Assembly (NCBI RefSeq): GCF_900156535.1 | Contig: NZ_FTNV01000002.1 | Coordinates: 186,001-250,000 of the forward strand | DNA from: Roseovarius nanhaiticus | GTDB taxonomy: Bacteria; Pseudomonadota; Alphaproteobacteria; Rhodobacterales; Rhodobacteraceae | Length of the DNA: 64,000 bases | Reading direction: 5' to 3' | In this document: positions 60,391-64,000 of the stretch, one piece after another | Position numbering within the stretch: position 1 is the stretch's first letter | Layout: every line of letters begins with the position of its first letter | The notes under the pieces: generated by a model | What the model was told of the DNA's origin: nothing | Seen by the model: only the letters and a program-made list of their open reading frames with translations | Database searches by the model: none | Program-made: the position numbers and the translations under genes

Positions 60391-61284
60391 TTGTCCGCGC
60401 AAGGTGACAGCCCCTACCTCATTGCCCCCGCCCCCGGCGCGCCGGGCCTGACACGCGCCGTCACCGGCACGGATCACGAGGGGCGCGCGCAGACCATCAA
60501 CGTGGTCGAAGAGCGCCCCCTGACGATCTTCCTCAATGCGCAGGAGATCGTGACCGCCATGACCATCGGGGATTACCCCGAATACCTGGCGTTGGGGTTC
60601 CTGCGCAACCAAGGCATGCTGAAGGATGGCGAGGCTGTCTTGCGCGTCGATTACGACGACGAGCTGGAGACGGTCGTGGTACGCACCGACGGGCGCACCA
60701 CCTACGAGGACAAGCTGAAGAAAAAGACGCGCACCAGCGGCTGCGCGGTCGGCACCGTTTTCGGTGACATGATGGAGGGGCTGGAGGGCGTGACGCTGCC
60801 CGACGCGACCGTGCGCACATCCCATCTCTACACGCTCGCCCATGTCATCAACACCACGCCCTCGCTCTATCTCGAGGCGGGGGCGATCCATGGCACGGTC
60901 CTATGCGAAGGCGACCGCCCGCTGGTCTACATGGAGGATGTCGGGCGCCATAACGCCGTCGACAAGATCGCGGGCTGGATGCTTTCCGAAGGCGTCAGGC
61001 CGTACGGCAAGATGCTCTACACCACTGGGCGGCTGACCTCCGAGATGGTGATTAAGACCGCGCTCATGGGCATTCCCGTGCTGGCCTCGCGCTCAGGCTT
61101 CACCGCCTGGGGGGTCGAGATTGCGCGGCAGGTTGGCCTCACGCTGATCGGGCGGATGCGCGGGCGGCGCTTTGTCTGCCTTGCGGGCGAAGAGCGCCTG
61201 CTGCGCGACGCGGACCCGGACAGCGTGGCCGAAGAAGACGCCAAGCACCGCCGCAAATCGGCCCGCAAGGAGGAAAACCCATGA
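60391..61284 (+). CDS. fdhD: Formate dehydrogenase accessory sulfurtransferase
   Basis: FdhD passes sulfur to bis-MGD cofactor for formate dehydrogenase and relatives. About 297 residues from TTG at 60391, chosen because AGGAG lies six bases before it; the ATG at 60385 is only adjacent to AGGAG and the ATG/GTG at 60283 overlaps azlC. The C118 in TSGCAVGT matches the essential first cysteine (E. coli C121); the second cysteine of CxxC is absent here, as in some relatives. The closing HNAVDKIAG and SGFTAWGVEIA motifs are typical. It overlaps mobA. Confidence 0.9.
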   Translation: MSAQGDSPYLIAPAPGAPGLTRAVTGTDHEGRAQTINVVEERPLTIFLNAQEIVTAMTIGDYPEYLALGFLRNQGMLKDGEAVLRVDYDDELETVVVRTDGRTTYEDKLKKKTRTSGCAVGTVFGDMMEGLEGVTLPDATVRTSHLYTLAHVINTTPSLYLEAGAIHGTVLCEGDRPLVYMEDVGRHNAVDKIAGWMLSEGVRPYGKMLYTTGRLTSEMVIKTALMGIPVLASRSGFTAWGVEIARQVGLTLIGRMRGRRFVCLAGEERLLRDADPDSVAEEDAKHRRKSARKEENP

Positions 61285-61874
61285 AACAGCCCCATGCGAT
61301 CATCCTCGCCGGAGGCCGCGCCACGCGTATGGGCGGCGGCGACAAGGGGCTGTTGCCGCTGGGCGATACCACCCTCCTCGATCATGTGATCGACCGGATC
61401 GCCCCGCAGGTGGCAGGCGCCGCGCTCAACGCCAATGGTGATCCGGCGCGGTTGGCGCGCTTTGGCCTGCCGGTGCTGGCCGATCCGGTCGAAGGCTTCG
61501 TCGGCCCCTTGGCGGGCGTTCTGGCGGGCATGGACTGGGGCGCGCAGCAGGGCGCGGAAACGGTCGTTTCCGTCGCCGCCGATACGCCGTTCTTTCCGTG
61601 CGATCTGGTGCCGCAGCTGGTGCTGGCCGCCGAGGGGATGGACACGCCCCTGGCGCTGGCCGCCACGCCCGACGGACGCCATCCCACCTTCGGCCTTTGG
61701 CCCGTTGCGCTGCGCGATGATCTGCGCGCGGCCCTTACGGGCGGTCTGCGCAAGGTCGTGCAGTGGACGGACGCGCACGGCGCGCGAATGGCCATGTTCC
61801 CGGCAGAGGGCGATCCCTTTTTCAACGTGAACACGCCCGAGGATCTGGCCCAGGCACAGGCGCGCGCCCGATGA
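61281..61874 (+). CDS. mobA: Molybdenum cofactor guanylyltransferase
   Basis: 197 residues. The nucleotide-binding LAGGRATRMGGGDKG lies at 9-23. It attaches GMP to molybdopterin to make (bis-)MGD. The ATG overlaps the fdhD stop (ATGA) and its own stop overlaps mobB. It would serve the molybdoenzymes of the cell, including the SoeA-type enzyme in this window. Confidence 0.95.
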   Translation: MKQPHAIILAGGRATRMGGGDKGLLPLGDTTLLDHVIDRIAPQVAGAALNANGDPARLARFGLPVLADPVEGFVGPLAGVLAGMDWGAQQGAETVVSVAADTPFFPCDLVPQLVLAAEGMDTPLALAATPDGRHPTFGLWPVALRDDLRAALTGGLRKVVQWTDAHGARMAMFPAEGDPFFNVNTPEDLAQAQARAR

Positions 61875-62362
61875 AGATCTACGGCGTCACCGGCTGGAAG
61901 AATGCGGGCAAGACCGGGCTGATGGAGCGGCTCGTCACCGAGATCACCGCGCGCGGGCTGAGCGTCTCGACGATCAAGCACGCACATCACAGTTTCGACG
62001 TGGACCAGCCGGGGCGCGACAGCTATCGCCACCGCGCTGCGGGCGCGCGCGAGGTGCTGCTGGCCTCGGGCACGCGCGTTGCGATCATGCAGGAACTGCG
62101 CGGCGCGCCCGAGCCGGAGTTGGACACGCTGCTCGCCCGCCTCTCGCCCGTCGATCTGGTGCTGATCGAGGGTTACAAGCGCGCGGGCCACCCCAAGATC
62201 GAGGCGTGGCGCGCGGCGGCAGGCCATGCGCTGATCGCGCCGAGCGATCCCAGCATTCGCGCCGTGGCCGCCGACAGCCCCATCGAGGCGCCCTGCCTTG
62301 TCATGGACCTCGACGACACGCCCGCCATCGCAGACTTCATCCTGCGCGAGGTGGGATTGTGA
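61871..62362 (+). CDS. mobB: Molybdopterin-guanine dinucleotide biosynthesis protein
   Basis: 163-residue GTP-binding protein. The P-loop GWKNAGKTG lies at 8-16, and KHAHHSFDVDQPGRDS and VDLVLIEGYK follow. It helps MobA. The start overlaps the mobA stop (ATGA) and the stop overlaps the next GTG (GTGA). Confidence 0.94.
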   Translation: MKIYGVTGWKNAGKTGLMERLVTEITARGLSVSTIKHAHHSFDVDQPGRDSYRHRAAGAREVLLASGTRVAIMQELRGAPEPELDTLLARLSPVDLVLIEGYKRAGHPKIEAWRAAAGHALIAPSDPSIRAVAADSPIEAPCLVMDLDDTPAIADFILREVGL

Positions 62363-64000
62363 GCGGCTTCGACAGCATCCTCATCGTGGACTGGTCCGCC
62401 GCGAACAAGCGCGCGCCCGCGCGCCCCTCGAAGGACGCGATATGGTTGGGTCTGGTTCAGGACGGCACAGCGCAAGACCCGATCTATTGCCGCACCCGGA
62501 TCGACGCAGAGGCGCGCATCGCCGAGATCATCGCAGCCGAGCGCGCAGCCGGGCGGCGCCTTCTGGCTGGCTTCGATTTCCCCTTCGGTTATCCGCGCGG
62601 CTTTGCGCGGCGTGTGACCGGCGGGGACGATCCGCTGGCGCTGTGGGATTGGCTCGCCGAACGTATCACCGATAGCGAGACGGGAGCCAATAACCGCTTC
62701 GACGTGGCCGAGGCGCTGAACGCGCTCTTTGACGGCGCCGGCCCCTTCTGGGGCAAGACGCATCGCGACCGCTGGCCGGGCATTCCCTATCGCAAGGAGG
62801 GGATCGCCTATGACGAAGTGGCCGAGAAACGCGCCTGCGATCTGGCGTCACAGGCCGCCAGCAGCTGTTTTCAGCTTTGCTACAACCCCACCGTCGGTAG
62901 CCAGATCCTGATGGGCCTGCCCATGCTCTCGCGTCTGCGGCGCCTGCCCGGTGTGGCGGTCTGGCCGTTTCAGCCGTGGCGAGAGGCGGATGTCGTGCTG
63001 GCCGAGATTTGGCCCGGCCTCATCGAGCCTGCGGTGCGCGCCGCCGTAGCTGAGCGGCCAGAGCGTATCCGCGATGCCGTGCAGGTTGATCTTCTGTCGC
63101 GCGCGCTGTCGCAGATACCGGGCGCAGAGCTCGATACGCTGATGTCGGACCTTCCGCCCGAGGCGCGGGAGGAGGCGTGGATCCTGGGCGCTGGCCATGC
63201 CGCCGAATTGACCGCGCTCGCCATGGGCCGCGCCAGCGCACCGCCAGCACCGCCGCCCCTGCGCGATGATTGTTTCGCCATGCCAGCGGGCACGCATTGG
63301 ACGCCCGTCGATGACGCACTGGCCGCGCTCGAGCGGGGGCTCCACCCGGTCGTGCGCAGTGGCCTTCGCCCGTTGGCCGAGGCCGCGGGCCGCGTTCTGG
63401 CCGCGCCCGTCGCAGCGCAGCGCGCCAGCCCGCCGCACGCAAATTCGGCAGTCGACGGCTATGGCTTTGCCCATGCCTCCCTCCCGCCTGGCGATCCGGT
63501 GATGCCGCTGGCACCGGGCCGGGCGGCGGCAGGCGCGCCCTACGCGGGCCGTCTGCCCGCCGGACAGGCGCTGCGCGTTCTCACGGGCGCAATCCTGCCA
63601 TGCGGTGTCGATACCGTCATACTCGAAGAGGACACGCGCCAGGCCGCGGGCCAGCTCGCCTTTCGTGCCGGGATCAAGCCGGGCGCGAATACCCGCCGCG
63701 CGGGCGAGGACATGATGCAGGGCGCCGAGGTGCTGCCGGAGGGCCGCGTTCTGACGCCCGCCGATCTGGCGCTGCTGGCCTCGGTCGGTCTGGGCGAAGT
63801 CCGCGTGTACGATCCGCTGCGCGTTGCCGTCATCTCGACCGGGGACGAGGTGATTGAAGCCGGCGAAGAGGCGAAACCCGGCCAGATTTTCGACGCGAAC
63901 CGCCCGATGCTGCTGGCGCAGATCGCGCGCTGGGGGATGAACCCGATTGACATGGGCCGCATCCCGGATGACCGCGCCGCGTTGCGCCGCGCGCTTGATG
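62359..64000 (+). CDS. moeA: MoeA molybdotransferase fused to an uncharacterised N-terminal domain (cut by window edge)
   Basis: From the GTG at 62359 (overlapping the mobB stop) one frame stays open to the end, 547 residues. Residues 1 to about 300 are an extra domain: SILIVDWSAAN, GFDFPFGYPRGF and FQLCYNPTVGSQ suggest a ribonuclease-H-like, DUF429-type fold, which I cannot name further. From about 308, MoeA begins: THWTPVDDALAALERG, SAVDGYGF, LTGAILP, PGANTRRAGED and VISTGDEV. MoeA inserts molybdate into molybdopterin. The C-terminal end of MoeA lies outside. An internal ATG at 63280 would give a normal MoeA start. Confidence 0.8.
   Translation, partial: MSGFDSILIVDWSAANKRAPARPSKDAIWLGLVQDGTAQDPIYCRTRIDAEARIAEIIAAERAAGRRLLAGFDFPFGYPRGFARRVTGGDDPLALWDWLAERITDSETGANNRFDVAEALNALFDGAGPFWGKTHRDRWPGIPYRKEGIAYDEVAEKRACDLASQAASSCFQLCYNPTVGSQILMGLPMLSRLRRLPGVAVWPFQPWREADVVLAEIWPGLIEPAVRAAVAERPERIRDAVQVDLLSRALSQIPGAELDTLMSDLPPEAREEAWILGAGHAAELTALAMGRASAPPAPPPLRDDCFAMPAGTHWTPVDDALAALERGLHPVVRSGLRPLAEAAGRVLAAPVAAQRASPPHANSAVDGYGFAHASLPPGDPVMPLAPGRAAAGAPYAGRLPAGQALRVLTGAILPCGVDTVILEEDTRQAAGQLAFRAGIKPGANTRRAGEDMMQGAEVLPEGRVLTPADLALLASVGLGEVRVYDPLRVAVISTGDEVIEAGEEAKPGQIFDANRPMLLAQIARWGMNPIDMGRIPDDRAALRRALD

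Overview
The window is high-GC chromosomal DNA from an alphaproteobacterium, most likely a marine member of the Rhodobacterales (Roseobacter group). Pointers are the low-complexity TIGR02302-type protein, the long Ctc-type L25, soeABC-type sulfite dehydrogenase genes, a taurine-pyruvate-type aminotransferase, glcDEF, and an intergenic repeat family of a kind I associate with Rhodobacterales. Coding density is high, many genes overlap by 1-4 bases, and no gap between genes exceeds about 250 bases. I see no transposase, integrase, phage gene or CRISPR array. The ends cut through ftsX (left) and a moeA fusion gene (right).

Layout. 1-8.2 kb: ftsEX leaving the window on the minus strand, a zinc-ribbon membrane protein, then a minus-strand run argH-lipoprotein-DUF2834-lysA-TIGR02302. 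8.2-15.2 kb: plus strand with a TlpA-like thioredoxin, an unrecognised 492-residue protein, lldD, two small membrane proteins, rplY, pth and a DUF2237 gene. 15.2-17.5 kb: minus-strand envelope protein pair, tRNA-Arg(UCU), truA. 17.6-31 kb: plus strand with ycjX-GNAT-ycjF, a cNMP-domain/FAD oxidoreductase, ileS, a Cys/Met lyase, a LOV-HWE kinase, cmk and rpsA, with a truncated hemoglobin on the minus strand. 31-37.6 kb: Na/Ca-type antiporter, soeCBA with an extra small membrane gene, a DUF1523 pair. 37.8-44 kb: a frameshifted membrane gene, creatinase, P1 peptidase, a GluR0-like ligand-gated K+ channel, succinate-semialdehyde dehydrogenase, and Hsp20 with a heat-shock promoter and a ROSE-like RNA thermometer. 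44-50 kb: tandem trypsin-like proteases and glcDEF. 50-57 kb: a MoxR/DUF58/BatA-DUF4159 operon. 57-64 kb: DUF1285, taurine-pyruvate aminotransferase, azlCD, and the molybdenum cofactor run fdhD-mobA-mobB-moeA.

How it fits together. Taurine deamination (tpa) leads towards sulfite, SoeABC would oxidise sulfite to sulfate, and its molybdoprotein needs the bis-MGD cofactor finished by the MobA/MobB/MoeA products. glcDEF, lldD, gabD and creatinase point to growth on small organic acids and nitrogenous solutes. The most notable finding is the three-hairpin leader of hsp20: its last hairpin buries the ribosome binding site and carries the U(U/C)GCU signature of ROSE thermometers, behind a sigma32-like promoter. 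Also notable are the GluR0-like receptor channel, a dispersed repeat that supplies the glcE start signals and part of a soe-operon gene, and an uncharacterised N-terminal domain fused to MoeA.
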